Positions 9,731 to 19,456 of a stretch of DNA of 64,000 bases are shown here, in pieces. Numbering within the stretch: position 1 is the first letter of the stretch; each line of letters opens with the position of its first letter. The notes under the pieces were generated by a model that was not told the DNA's origin, searched no databases, and was given only the letters and a program-made list of their open reading frames with translations. Origin of the DNA: Hyphomicrobium sp. (GTDB taxonomy: Bacteria > Pseudomonadota > Alphaproteobacteria > Rhizobiales > Hyphomicrobiaceae); contig PERT01000008.1 in the NCBI GenBank assembly GCA_002928955.1, forward strand, positions 1 through 64,000, given 5' to 3'. Both the position numbers and the translations under genes were made by a program.

Positions 9731-10626
9731 GAAGCAAGCTCGACATGGCATGCCGGGTAGGAGGCGCTGAACTCCTGGCATCTTTGCGCAATCGAGACGG
9801 ACCGGGGCGGACCGCAAAGTGCGCGCATCTGGTCACAGTTCATGCGGAATGAGTACGTCTTGGCGTCCGGCTGACGGACCGTGGGCACGCCATGGAAGTC
9901 GGCAATCGCGAGGGCAAGTTCACCGATGGTCAGGTTTTGTGTGCCCGCATTTATGATCTGCGGAAGCTCGTCTCGTACCTCCATCAGGGCCAGCACATAG
10001 TGTGCCAGATCGTCGAGGAACAGAATGCTTCGCCAAGCGTGAACGTTGGCTACGGGCACGAACCGCCGCTCGAGGGCCGATCGGTTCATCGCGTTGAATA
10101 TCAGTTCTGCGCGCAACTTCGGACCATACCCGCATACGGTTCCAAGGCGAAGACCCACGACGTTCGACGCGAAGCATCGCGCCAGTGCGTCAAAGGAGAT
10201 CTTGGAACAATCGTAAGGATTGACAGGACTGAGCTTGGTCTCGTTCTCGGCAAGCTCTGGCGGGGGCATGCTGAGCGCGTCCGACAGCTCGGTGGAATAG
10301 ACGCTGCCTGTGCTGGCATAGATCAATCGCGTTCGCGGCAATTTCCGACGGGCCAGCGAGAGGAGATCGAAGCAGTTGTTGGCTACCGCGCCATCAGGAT
10401 CCTTGATCGACATCGGGACACTGGAATGCCCAGCGAACCATAAGATCACATCGAACTCGCGGAAATCCTTGACCGTCAGTTCTTGATAGGCGCAGGGCAA
10501 TGCCGTGCTAACGCCCGCGAGGCTCTCGAGACGGCGGTCGCAGACGACGACATCATGACCCGCCGCCGTTAGACGAGGGTAGAGATACGAGCCGATGTAG
10601 CCGAAGCCGATCAGAAGCACATTCAT
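9727..10626 (-). CDS. NAD-dependent epimerase/dehydratase
   Basis: Extended short-chain dehydrogenase, probably acting on a nucleotide sugar. It has an N-terminal Rossmann motif GFGYIG, a serine in YASTGSVYS, and a catalytic YDCSK (YxxxK) motif. Start chosen at ATG 10626 (MNVLLIGFGYIG), which puts the NAD motif at residue 7 as usual; more upstream codons would add only non-homologous sequence. Length 299. It is the first gene of the minus-strand operon, with a 4-base GTGA overlap to the methyltransferase. It is divergent from the O-GlcNAc-transferase-like gene, leaving 180 bases for both promoters. Confidence 0.82.
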   Translation of the reverse strand: MNVLLIGFGYIGSYLYPRLTAAGHDVVVCDRRLESLAGVSTALPCAYQELTVKDFREFDVILWFAGHSSVPMSIKDPDGAVANNCFDLLSLARRKLPRTRLIYASTGSVYSTELSDALSMPPPELAENETKLSPVNPYDCSKISFDALARCFASNVVGLRLGTVCGYGPKLRAELIFNAMNRSALERRFVPVANVHAWRSILFLDDLAHYVLALMEVRDELPQIINAGTQNLTIGELALAIADFHGVPTVRQPDAKTYSFRMNCDQMRALCGPPRSVSIAQRCQEFSASYPACHVELAS

Positions 10627-10806
10627 GGAGCATTGATTCTCATTTGAAGCGCGGAGCAGCAGGCTAGCTGCGCAGGCTTGCGGGAGCCTTTCGCTCGTCG
10701 GCAAGCTCGCCGGTTGCAAGAGTTGCCCTTGGACTCTTTCGACCTTCAGCCTGACGCAAGCTTGGCGCCGGAGAAACGCTGATCGGCTGCCAGGAGTGGT
10801 CTGACC

Positions 10807-13800
10807 ATGAACCGTCATGCACGACGCGCTACGAAGAAGGCCGCTGCCGCACCGGCCTCGCAAGTTCCGGCATCGAGGCAGCTCCATTCTACCTCGCTGG
10901 CCGACTTCCGAACCGCCGTGCGGTTGATGCGCGAGCAACGCTGGGCCGAATCAGAAGCCGCCCATGCCAAGGTTCGAACGAAGAACCCGAGACATGGGCC
11001 AACCGTGCACCACCTCGGGTTGATCGCGTTCAAGCTGGGCGAGACCGACAAATCTATTCAATTGCTCCAAAGCGCGCTCGATATCGAGCCGGATTGTCAC
11101 GATGCACGCCTTCACTTGGCCGTCGTCCTCAAAGCCAGCGGCCGCGCGGAACTCGCCGCCAAGCACTGCCGAATGGTCGTTGAATCCGACACGCGCAATG
11201 CCACGGCCCTGGTCGAGCTTGGAAACTGCCTGAAGCAACTGGGGCAGACAAGCGACGCTGTTCAAGCCTATCGCCGCGCGCTCGTGCTTTCGCCGGACGA
11301 CACCAGGACGGCAGAGAAGATTGCACAATGCGCACTTGAGGCGCGCGAATTGGAGGACTGCGTGAAGGCCTGCCGCGCGCTCCTCGCGCGCGCTCCGGAC
11401 AATGCCGCTGCCCGGAAGATCTTGGCTCACGCTCTCATTCTCGCAGGCGGTATTGACGTCGGCAAGACCTCCGATGCCATCGAGGCCTCGTGCGCTAGCG
11501 AAGCGGAACGCATTGATCTCGCGCTCGAGATCGCCATGACGCGCCACGCCGACGGCCACAGCGCCGAAGCTCTCACCGGGCTGGACCAAGCTCGCCGGCG
11601 TCATCCCTTGTCCGCGAGGATCTGCATCGCCCAGGGTAGGATCTTGAGGGAGATCGGCGAGCCTGATGCCGCCTTGGCAGCACTTAAGGCCGGTCTCGAT
11701 CTCGACGGTTCCGATCCCGTGGGCTACCATAACATGGGCCAAGTGCTATTCAGCCTTGGCGCACTTGACGGTGCCGTGACGGCATTGCGCCGCGCTTCCG
11801 AACTGAACCCGAACTCACCCGACGTCTTGACGACACTGGGCACGGTTCTGCACGCGATAGGCCATAACACCGAGGCACTGCAGGCACTGAAATCGACGTG
11901 TGATCTCGATCCGACCAACTTGGCGGCGCGCACGGCCTACTGCAGCATTCGCCGTTATTTGTGTGACTGGGACGGGCTGGACGAACTCGAGCGGCAACTC
12001 GTCCACGACCTGCGAGCCAGTACACAGCCTGTCGCACCCTTCCAACTACTAGGTGCGCCCGTGTCCAATTCCGACATGCGTGTGGTTGGCGAGCGCTATG
12101 CCAATCGACTGAAAGAACTGGCTGGCATCAAGGCTTCCGCGACGAGTGCTGCGCCGTTGGCGAAGCCCGGCGGCAGGATCCGCATCGGCTACTTGTCGTC
12201 GGACTTCAGCCACCACGCGACGTCGATGTTGATCGTGGAGCTGCTCGAACGGCATGATCGCAGACGCTTCGAAACGTTTGCCTATTGCCACAGCCCGGAT
12301 GACGGAAGCGCGCTGCGCCAGCGAGTGCAAAATGCGTTCGAGCATTTCAACTGCGTCGGCCAACTCAGCAATCGCGCGACCGCTGACAAGATTCGTAGTG
12401 ACGGCGTCGAGATCCTCATTGATCTAAATGGATATACACGGGGCATGCGGCCGGCAATCCTGGCCCTTCGTCCCTCCCCGGTGCAAGTGACCTACCTTGG
12501 CTATCCCGCGACGACAGGTGCCGATTACATCGACTACTTGATCGCCGATCCGGTCGTCGCGCCGTTGGAACACCACCAAGACTATTCAGAGAAAATCGTT
12601 CAACTCCGGACCTGCTATCAACCCAACGACAGTAAGCGCAAGGTCAAGCCTACGCACTGGACCCGCACCGATGTCGGCCTTCCCGAGCATGGGTTTGTGT
12701 TTTGCTCCTTCAACAATAACTTCAAACTCAACGCGACGTTCTTCCGGGTCTGGATGGACCTGCTTCACCAGGTTCCGGGGAGTGTGCTTTGGCTGTTGCA
12801 GAAATCGCCGGAGGTCGCCGCCCATCTTCGCGGCGCGGCGGTATCTCACGGGATCGATCACAGCCGGATCGTGTTCGCGCAAAATGTTCCCAACGACCAG
12901 CATTTGTCCCGGCACGCGCTCGCCGACCTCTTCCTCGACTCACTTCCCTGTAGTGCGCACACGACTGCCAGCGAAGCGGTGTTTGCCGGGTTGCCGCTCC
13001 TGACATGCCTGGGTGAGAACTTCGCGGGGCGCGTCGCGGCGAGCGTGCTGACATCGTGCGGCTTGCCGCAATTGATCGCGTCATCGCTGGAAGATTATCG
13101 CGCAATCGCGCTGCGGCTGGCACGGAGCCCGCGCGAGATTGCCGACCTCAAGGCACAGCTGACGGACCGTCGCTCAACTATGCCCCTGTTCGATACCGCA
13201 GCCTATGCGCGCGAGTTCGAAGGTGCCCTCTCGCATATCTCACATCGCATCCGGGGCGGTCTGCCGCCGCAGAGCTTCGCCGTCAGCGACGCTGATTGCG
13301 CTGTCTCTGATGATGGCGCGTTGTCCGACGGCGAAGCCCCGATCTCCGATTCCAAAACCGTTGCCATAGAGTGCGCAGCGACCATGCTGGCGCAGATTGA
13401 AGCGTGTCGCGCATCTGGCCGCAATGTCGAAGCGGCCCGCCTCTGCGGTGAACTCTTGATGCGCGAGCCGGCCAATCACGCGCCTTACCTGCACTTGGCA
13501 GAGCTCGCGGAATTGGCTGGGGCTGAACAAAAGGCCGCAAATTTCTTAACAGAAGCGATCCTGCTCGAACCCGGTTGTGGCACCGCCCATATTCAGCTTT
13601 ACAAACTGCAAAAAGCGATGGGCCAGCTGCGTCCCGCAGCAAATTCTCTAAGCACTGCCATTACCCTGGGTTGCGCCCTTCCGGAACATCCACTCGAGTT
13701 GGCAAACTTGCTCTATGAGATTGGCGATACGTCGGCGGCGATAGTGGGCTATCGGGATGCGCTTTCCCGGAATCCGTCGTGCGGCATGAGCCAGGCCATG

Positions 13801-14745
13801 CTCACGTTGCTCGCTGCTTCCGAGCCGGCACCGAAGCCGGCGCAAGCCACGGTGACTGTAGCAACCGATGAGCTCCCGCCACAGTGGCGCAATGTCAATC
13901 TTTGCATCATTGCACCACCCGGCAATGGCCATTGGCAGGCTTTTTCCGACATTGCCACCGGATTTGCCTACGCCCTGGCCGAACTCGGCGCCGACAGCAC
14001 CGTCACACTCAACGAAATCCAGAGCGATGCGCAGAACATCGTATTCGGCGCGCATCTCATTCCGACTCTGGAAATGGCCCGCGGCATTTCGCCTGAAACG
14101 GTCCTGTTCAACCTAGAACAGATCGACGGCATCGGATTGCAGAGATATCCGGTGTACCACACGCTGCTGGCGAAGTTGCCAGTGTGGGACTACAGTTCCC
14201 GCAATATAGCGCGCATCCGCGAGCTAATGGGGAACAGCAATATCCACCTCGCCCGGGTTGGATACTCAGCGAGCCTGGAACGAATTGGCCGGTCGTCGCA
14301 CCATGCGACGGATGTGCTGTTCTACGGCAGCCTCAACGATCGCCGCATTGCCATTCTGAACCAACTCACCTCGGCCGGCCTCCGCGTGCGACATCTCTTT
14401 AACGTCTACGGCGAGGCGCGCGACGAGGCGATCCGTCAAGCCAAGGTCGTGCTCAACATGCACTTCTACCCGGACAGCATCCATGAAATCGTCCGGACGT
14501 CGCTTCTGCTCGCCAACAGAAAGGCCGTCGTGTGCGAATGCAATGCGAGCACCGAAATCGACGACGACCTGCGGCCAGCGATGAGAGCCGTACCATATGA
14601 GCACCTGGCAACGGCGTGCATGACCCTGGTTCGAGACGATGCTGCGAGGCTGGCACTCGAATCGTCAGCCTATGAGATCTTCAGCTCACGAAAGCAGTCT
14701 GATTTCCTCCGTCAGGTTATCTTGGCCTGCGCATCGAGGCGATAG
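10807..14745 (+). CDS. TPR/GT41 O-GlcNAc-transferase-like protein fused to a second glycosyltransferase-like domain
   Basis: 1312 residues. Order: basic N-terminus; TPR superhelix (about 30-400); GT41 catalytic region (about 455-810), with GYLSSDFSHHATSML near 461, LIDLNGYTRG near 537, FNNNFKLN near 635 and PCSAHTTASEAVFAGLP near 714; an acidic Ser-rich linker (about 820-850); a second TPR stretch (855-1000); and a C-terminal domain (1028-1312) resembling GT-B glycosyltransferases of the CgeB/GT1 type. GT41 enzymes move GlcNAc from UDP-GlcNAc to Ser/Thr of proteins. No signal peptide is seen. Family members of this size exist, but two transferase regions in one chain is notable. Protein or flagellin glycosylation is an inference from context. 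GGAG lies 10 bases before ATG. Confidence 0.88.
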   Translation: MNRHARRATKKAAAAPASQVPASRQLHSTSLADFRTAVRLMREQRWAESEAAHAKVRTKNPRHGPTVHHLGLIAFKLGETDKSIQLLQSALDIEPDCHDARLHLAVVLKASGRAELAAKHCRMVVESDTRNATALVELGNCLKQLGQTSDAVQAYRRALVLSPDDTRTAEKIAQCALEARELEDCVKACRALLARAPDNAAARKILAHALILAGGIDVGKTSDAIEASCASEAERIDLALEIAMTRHADGHSAEALTGLDQARRRHPLSARICIAQGRILREIGEPDAALAALKAGLDLDGSDPVGYHNMGQVLFSLGALDGAVTALRRASELNPNSPDVLTTLGTVLHAIGHNTEALQALKSTCDLDPTNLAARTAYCSIRRYLCDWDGLDELERQLVHDLRASTQPVAPFQLLGAPVSNSDMRVVGERYANRLKELAGIKASATSAAPLAKPGGRIRIGYLSSDFSHHATSMLIVELLERHDRRRFETFAYCHSPDDGSALRQRVQNAFEHFNCVGQLSNRATADKIRSDGVEILIDLNGYTRGMRPAILALRPSPVQVTYLGYPATTGADYIDYLIADPVVAPLEHHQDYSEKIVQLRTCYQPNDSKRKVKPTHWTRTDVGLPEHGFVFCSFNNNFKLNATFFRVWMDLLHQVPGSVLWLLQKSPEVAAHLRGAAVSHGIDHSRIVFAQNVPNDQHLSRHALADLFLDSLPCSAHTTASEAVFAGLPLLTCLGENFAGRVAASVLTSCGLPQLIASSLEDYRAIALRLARSPREIADLKAQLTDRRSTMPLFDTAAYAREFEGALSHISHRIRGGLPPQSFAVSDADCAVSDDGALSDGEAPISDSKTVAIECAATMLAQIEACRASGRNVEAARLCGELLMREPANHAPYLHLAELAELAGAEQKAANFLTEAILLEPGCGTAHIQLYKLQKAMGQLRPAANSLSTAITLGCALPEHPLELANLLYEIGDTSAAIVGYRDALSRNPSCGMSQAMLTLLAASEPAPKPAQATVTVATDELPPQWRNVNLCIIAPPGNGHWQAFSDIATGFAYALAELGADSTVTLNEIQSDAQNIVFGAHLIPTLEMARGISPETVLFNLEQIDGIGLQRYPVYHTLLAKLPVWDYSSRNIARIRELMGNSNIHLARVGYSASLERIGRSSHHATDVLFYGSLNDRRIAILNQLTSAGLRVRHLFNVYGEARDEAIRQAKVVLNMHFYPDSIHEIVRTSLLLANRKAVVCECNASTEIDDDLRPAMRAVPYEHLATACMTLVRDDAARLALESSAYEIFSSRKQSDFLRQVILACASRR

Positions 14746-14986
14746 GGAGGCTCGGCGTCAGTGGCCGGACCACCAAGCGTCGTCGTGAACCACCGTCGAG
14801 CGGGCTCTGTTGCAAGATCGGCGTGACGGCAAATCGCTTGTTCGGCTCCGGTTTCAGGCCGTATGGATGCCCGATTTTGTCCGATAGACGGTGTCTAGGT
14901 GCCACAACGCGAACAGGGCCTAACCCGACCATTTCACTGGGTCGCGGCTGGTCATCGCATGAGCGCGAGCCTGTGAGAAGGTCGGG

Positions 14987-15153
14987 CTAGTGTAGCGCAT
15001 CTGACGTTTGGTCCCCACTCTGGGCTGCCTCGAAACCAAACGCCAGATGCAAAAGCTACAATAGAATCATAGGTTTGCTCGTGTTCCTTAGGCGCCGACA
15101 TTTGATCTGGAGCGCGTTGCAACGGGAATCAAATGTCGGCGCCGGAACACTAG
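14987..15153 (+). repeat. Paired-hairpin repeat, subfamily 1 (A+B), best-preserved copy
   Basis: Hairpin A: CTAGTGTAGC at 14987, 16-base arm 14997-15012, loop, arm 15035-15050, unpaired AAAA 15051-15054, GCTACAATAG to 15064. Spacer 15065-15080 is 16 bases. Hairpin B: GTGTTCC at 15081, unpaired TTA, then a perfect 16-base arm pair (15091-15106 with 15128-15143) and GGAACAC to 15150. The element ends in CACTAG, so its two ends CTAGTG and CACTAG form an inverted repeat. Very similar to the reverse-oriented copy at 20343. The rest of the 14746-15482 gap holds no gene that I can support. Confidence 0.85.
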
Positions 15154-15482
15154 AGTCAAAAGCCGGGCGCCGAGCGACGACCCGTCATCATGGCCGGATC
15201 GACGATCGTCGCGAGTTTGGGCAGGCGTCGCGTGAAGGCTTCGATGAGGTTCAAGAGCTGTTCGAATGCGACGCCACCCGCAAGTCGATCCACGTTTGAT
15301 GCGGGAACTCTCCGTCGTCAGGCTTATTGAGACAGGTCGACGGCTGAACAGAGGGAGTTTTCTTCGGAGGTACTGTTGCGCCGCGGCGACAGTGTTTTGT
15401 GACTTTTGCCGGACCCGATCGGGAGCGTCGTCAGGCCTTCGTCGAACAGCTAGTCATAGTGGCGTGAAGGTGGAGTTGCAGC

Positions 15483-16985
15483 ATGCGTCGTGCGTTGAAG
15501 GCGTTCTTGGTAGCTGCTTTGGTCCTATCGGGCATTGCGCCGGCCATAGCGGTCGAGCCTCCGGCGACTGCGGCCGTCGAAGTCGCGAATGCGTCGACCG
15601 CGGGGGCAGCCACGATCGAAGCGGTCGGGACACCTGGTCCTACCCCGGCAGCGCACCCTTCTGATCCGACCAATCCCGAAGACCGCATCGTTACGATCGT
15701 CTTCGGCGGTGACCTTGGCCTCGGTGGCAGCAATCAGCCCGTCCTTTCGAGTGGAGCTCTACGGCACGGCAAGCGACATGTCTGGTCCGATTTGACTTCC
15801 GGCATCGCGCCGCTCGTCGACGGCGATATCAACTTCGCCAATCTTGAAACCGTCGTCACCGAGCGCAACGACCTTCGGGCCAATCCCAAGGCTTTCAACT
15901 TCAAGAGCCATCCAGCCGGCGTGCGGCACCTCATCGATCGGGGCTTCAACGTCTTCTCCCTCGCCAACAATCATGCGCTCGACTACGGCGAGTCCGGTGC
16001 GCGCGAGACAGTGCGCCACCTCGAGTCGCTTGCCGACTATGGACTGAAGGCGTGGCCCGGTCTCGGCGTCGGGCGCGAGCAAGCGGCCCGGCCTGCTGAC
16101 GTGACAGTGAAAGGCGCGCGCGTGCGCATCTCGGCGATCGGCATTGGCGGCCATGGTTTGGCAGTGCAGAAGGCCGACGGCGATCAGCAACGCGCCGGCA
16201 TGCTGAATTACAATCGAACCGGGGACTACTACGAGACAATTGATCGCCTCGCCGACGCAGAAGGTGATCTGCGCATCCTTTCGGTGCACTACGGCACGGA
16301 GTTGCAGGTTCGCGCGGCCCGTACCGACGTGTCGAAGCTTCGTGACGAAGCGCTCAGAAGGGCCGGCATCGACATCGTCGTTGGGCATCATGCGCATGTG
16401 CCAGCGGGCGTCCAGATCGTCGACGGCAAACTGATCCTTTATGGGCTCGGCAACCTACTGCATCCCGGAATGCAGGATATGGCCGGCTTCGGCATCTGCC
16501 GGGACTACGGACTCCTGATCCGTGTGCATGCTGTGCGCGAGCATCGCCGTCTTGCTATCCGTGCCGTCGAGGTGGTGCCGCTGACCGATATGCATATCTT
16601 GACGAGGCCGCTCAAGGGCGAGGCCGGCCGTCACCGGGTCGAGGTGTTGAATCATCTTGCTGCCGATCTCGATGCGCCCGACGCCCTGGCGAGCGGCGTT
16701 CGGTTTGTGCCAATGCCGGATGGAAGTGGACTGCATTGTATGCCTGGCGCCGATCGCGAGCCTGGCCGGATCGGATCGCTCTGCAAGGGCTGGGAGCCGC
16801 CGAGGCCGCCCCCCGCTGAGCTGTCGCGTCGCATCGCCAGTTCCTGTGGCGGGTCGGTCGTCGCCCGGAGCCGCGTCGGATCGGATGACGAGCGCCGCGC
16901 CGGTCGGGAACGCGCACGCGTCTCCCGCCATCGGCCCGATGCGCCGGGTGCCGGATCGTTGCTCTCGAGCTATTTTGGTTGGTGA
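15483..16985 (+). CDS. CapA family (poly-gamma-glutamate synthesis type) secreted protein
   Basis: CapA/PgsA-family protein with a calcineurin-like metallophosphoesterase fold. Signal peptide in residues 1-23 (ends APAIA), then a low-complexity Ala/Thr stretch. The core motifs are VFGGDLGLGG near 77, NFANLETV, SLANNHALDYGES near 160 and VVGHHAHVPAG near 304. These are the family's metal-binding positions. The last 70 or so residues are rich in Arg, Pro and Gly with no visible homology. There is no capB or capC nearby, so capsule synthesis is not shown; many alphaproteobacterial CapA proteins have unknown roles. It stands alone. ATG at 15483 has GGTGGAG upstream. Confidence 0.85.
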   Translation: MRRALKAFLVAALVLSGIAPAIAVEPPATAAVEVANASTAGAATIEAVGTPGPTPAAHPSDPTNPEDRIVTIVFGGDLGLGGSNQPVLSSGALRHGKRHVWSDLTSGIAPLVDGDINFANLETVVTERNDLRANPKAFNFKSHPAGVRHLIDRGFNVFSLANNHALDYGESGARETVRHLESLADYGLKAWPGLGVGREQAARPADVTVKGARVRISAIGIGGHGLAVQKADGDQQRAGMLNYNRTGDYYETIDRLADAEGDLRILSVHYGTELQVRAARTDVSKLRDEALRRAGIDIVVGHHAHVPAGVQIVDGKLILYGLGNLLHPGMQDMAGFGICRDYGLLIRVHAVREHRRLAIRAVEVVPLTDMHILTRPLKGEAGRHRVEVLNHLAADLDAPDALASGVRFVPMPDGSGLHCMPGADREPGRIGSLCKGWEPPRPPPAELSRRIASSCGGSVVARSRVGSDDERRAGRERARVSRHRPDAPGAGSLLSSYFGW

Positions 16986-17254
16986 CGCCTTTGGCAATAC
17001 TGCCGTGTTCCCCGAACCTTCCGGTGGCCGGTTGATTCGCGGCAGAGGTGCGACAGAAATCGGGGATTCGGTCAGCACTGCCCCGCTTGTTCACAGGCAG
17101 GCACAACCGCGATGGTGCTCCCAAGTCGATTGACTAAAGGGCATCGGTATTCGGACCTTTGGGCGCGAACGAGATCCAACAAGCCGATCCGTGGTGTCCG
17201 CGGCGCATTGCCATACAATGGATCCTCTCGGCCTTGGCTTGCTGGCCAGAAGAT

Positions 17255-17668
17255 TTAGGTTTCGTCGGATTGCACCAGAGCGCCTGTCTTGTCGAAGGTG
17301 TCGTCGACCAGATCACGGCAGAGCGAACGCACGAGGACGGCGCTGATCGTAGCGTCGTCCTCGTTGGCGATCAGTTCCTGCAGAATTCTGCCTTTCACCC
17401 TCAGGTCCCCGGTCGTTCGAGCACGCAACCGGCTAAGGCGGCGTGCAACGTCGAAGATGTGGTCCAGTTCCTGACCAACCAACTCCTCAAGCTGCTGGTA
17501 TCGCAACCCGTCGTCCCTCTCCAAGAAAACTATCTGGAGGTTCAGGGATTGCATCAAGACCTGGTGCTTCCGAAGACTTCTCATTGCATCTCGAAAAGCG
17601 GGGCTGGGGTCGGAATGCCCGTCCCCAGGTACCTGCAGTTGCTCCCACTCGCCGTTGTCGGTGACCAT
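17255..17668 (-). CDS. Hypothetical protein at the end of the luxR-luxI-dioxygenase cluster
   Basis: 137 residues, not recognised. Mostly helical and charged, with a mid-region that looks coiled-coil (FLERDDGLRYQQLEELVGQELDHIF is interrupted by aromatic residues). No signal peptide, membrane segment or cysteine cluster is visible. ATG at 17668 lies 12 bases after the dioxygenase stop, so it is probably cotranscribed and may assist or regulate that enzyme. The overlapping plus-strand frame 17159-17839 is less protein-like. Confidence 0.6.
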   Translation of the reverse strand: MVTDNGEWEQLQVPGDGHSDPSPAFRDAMRSLRKHQVLMQSLNLQIVFLERDDGLRYQQLEELVGQELDHIFDVARRLSRLRARTTGDLRVKGRILQELIANEDDATISAVLVRSLCRDLVDDTFDKTGALVQSDET

Positions 17669-17680
17669 GAAACGTGCCCG

Positions 17681-18652
17681 TCAAGCCACAGCGCGCTGCA
17701 CCTGGCGGCGCCAAGCAATGGGAAAATCCGGACCATTAAGCGGCTCGCCTTCAAGCATTTCGGTCGTCAGGTGAAGCTGCTTTGGCGCCCATGGTCGCCG
17801 CGTCACACGAATGTCGTCTCCGCAGTAGCGGATCGATAGCGCGCGCCGCACTTGATAGCGCGAAAGGTTTCCACCAGCGCCATGCAGCGTCCGATAGTGG
17901 TGCACCAGAACGTCACCAGGCTCCACGTCGAACTGAACAAGATCGAAATCATCGGGCCGTCCCTCGATGTCGGGAAGATCCGCGCCTTGCGCTCCGGGGA
18001 GAGCTGTTTGCGATACGAACACATTGGGTTTGTAGAGCTTGCCGTCCCGGTGGGAACCGCGAACGTACACCATGCCGCCATTTTCCTTCGAAACCGGATC
18101 TACCGGGATCCACAACACACAACATTGATCGCCGTCGATCTCAAAGTAGGTCGCATCTTGATGGAAGGCCGTGCGCTCACGCGTTCCTGGTTCCTTGACG
18201 AACATCTGGTCACCAAAGTACCGAACGACCTCGGAGCCGAGTAATGCGCCTGCGATATCCCCGGCTGCACCGTCGACTGCGAATCGACGCAATGGGGGCA
18301 CGCGGGTGGTCACGGCGGTGTCCACGAGGAAACGGCCGTCGCGGTCTGACGGATCGGCGTCAAACAGCAGCGGTTGTTCACTAGCCCGAATGTGCTCGAC
18401 GATCGCGCTGACCTCATGTTGACCACCGTCAGCCCCGCGGAGCACGTCGTCCTCACGCCGCTCCATGGCTCGTGTCAAACGACTGAAGTCATAACCTTGT
18501 TTGCTCGCCGCGATCGTATTGGCCGCCTCGTCGATTGAGCGGCGCAGCATGTTCACTGTCGCCAGATCGAATACGCCTCGGAGGTGAACCACGCCAGCGG
18601 TGTGATAGGCGGCCACCTCGTCGAGTGTGATGGGACGCGAGAGTCTTTTCAC
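17681..18652 (-). CDS. Phytanoyl-CoA dioxygenase (PhyH) family oxygenase
   Basis: Fe(II)/2-oxoglutarate-dependent oxygenase of the PhyH family, 323 residues, complete. The iron triad is visible as H164 and D166 (FHQDATYF) and H257 (TLHGAG), with R269/R270 available for 2-oxoglutarate. Family members hydroxylate acyl chains, ectoine or small metabolites. GTG start with AGGAAA upstream. It starts only 55 bases after luxI on the same strand and is followed 12 bases later by a small gene. The position suggests that it acts on the homoserine-lactone signal or an acyl precursor, or makes a quorum-controlled product. That substrate is inference; other PhyH substrates are equally possible from sequence alone. 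Confidence 0.85.
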   Translation of the reverse strand: MKRLSRPITLDEVAAYHTAGVVHLRGVFDLATVNMLRRSIDEAANTIAASKQGYDFSRLTRAMERREDDVLRGADGGQHEVSAIVEHIRASEQPLLFDADPSDRDGRFLVDTAVTTRVPPLRRFAVDGAAGDIAGALLGSEVVRYFGDQMFVKEPGTRERTAFHQDATYFEIDGDQCCVLWIPVDPVSKENGGMVYVRGSHRDGKLYKPNVFVSQTALPGAQGADLPDIEGRPDDFDLVQFDVEPGDVLVHHYRTLHGAGGNLSRYQVRRALSIRYCGDDIRVTRRPWAPKQLHLTTEMLEGEPLNGPDFPIAWRRQVQRAVA

Positions 18653-18707
18653 GGAAATTTCCTTTCGTGTTGAGCTTCATCGGTAATGATCGGCGTGAGG
18701 TCGTATA

Positions 18708-19361
18708 CTAAGCGGCGCGCGGCAGGACTGGGCTGTTCCGACGGAGATCGATCCCGTTCACGAGACCGCCAAAGGCGCGCAGATCGTCGATGACTTTGTC
18801 CGTCACGGGGCAGCGGATGGCTATGGCTTCGCCTCCGCCCTGGACACGAGGCCCGCCGCCGTACGGATGAGCGAGGCCGAGAGGGCGGACGTCAGGCGTC
18901 ATCTCAACATAGCTGGCAAGCATGCGGCTTTCGACGATGACTTGAATGTGGGTGGCTCCCACGGACTTCGACCACTCGAACATGGCTACCAACAACTCCG
19001 CCTTTGCGGCCTTGTTGCTGATCTTTGAACCTTTGCGTGGGTTAACAATCAGCCGCGTGCCTTCGAAAATCGTAGCTGAGCGGATATCAACGTCCGTCTC
19101 GACCAAGTGTGGGAAGCAATCGGCCAGGAGCGAACTGGTGACCGAAGGCGTGAGGCGGACGTGGCTCCGGAGGAAGTTTTCTTCGTCGAGTCCGTAGAAG
19201 TAGATGCTGTCATCACGATCGTACTGATCGATTTCCGTGCCGTTCCTTGTCGGCAGTGTCCATTGCCGGTCTCTCACAAACGTGTCGTAGCGCAAACGAA
19301 AAAGCTGATGGAAGATGTTGCTGCAGGCGTTCCTCTGGTGACCTTGGAGGGTGATAATCAT
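18708..19361 (-). CDS. luxI: Acyl-homoserine-lactone synthase, LuxI family
   Basis: Makes an N-acyl-homoserine lactone from SAM and an acyl-ACP or acyl-CoA. With the ATG at 19361 (MIITLQGH) the protein is 217 residues. The canonical LuxI positions then fall exactly in register: R24, F28, W34, E43, D45, D48, R69 and R103. The longer frame from 19433 would shift them, so the short start is preferred. No catalytic residue is missing. It lies between luxR (96 bases upstream) and the PhyH gene. The acyl specificity cannot be read from the sequence. A 10-base palindrome AGAGCGCTCT lies just before the start; it is too short to call a lux box. Confidence 0.93.
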   Translation of the reverse strand: MIITLQGHQRNACSNIFHQLFRLRYDTFVRDRQWTLPTRNGTEIDQYDRDDSIYFYGLDEENFLRSHVRLTPSVTSSLLADCFPHLVETDVDIRSATIFEGTRLIVNPRKGSKISNKAAKAELLVAMFEWSKSVGATHIQVIVESRMLASYVEMTPDVRPLGLAHPYGGGPRVQGGGEAIAIRCPVTDKVIDDLRAFGGLVNGIDLRRNSPVLPRAA

Positions 19362-19456
19362 GAAGAGCGCTCTCGTTTTTTGGCCTCGGATCGCCCGAGT
19401 GTGATGATCGGCCACGGCAGCCGCCATCCTCAAAAAACAGGAGGCAAGAAATCGGG

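Noticed and set aside
10627-10938. N-terminal extension of the epimerase
   Set aside because: It would cross the divergent O-GlcNAc-transferase-like gene start and places the NAD motif about 110 residues in, unlike the family.
17159-17839. 226-residue plus-strand frame opposite the PhyH gene and its small neighbour
   Set aside because: It is antisense to two frames with better protein character and operon spacing, and has no recognisable domain.
19364-19373. AGAGCGCTCT palindrome upstream of luxI as a lux box
   Set aside because: Only 10 bases and directly next to the start codon; lux boxes are 18-20 bases and lie further upstream.
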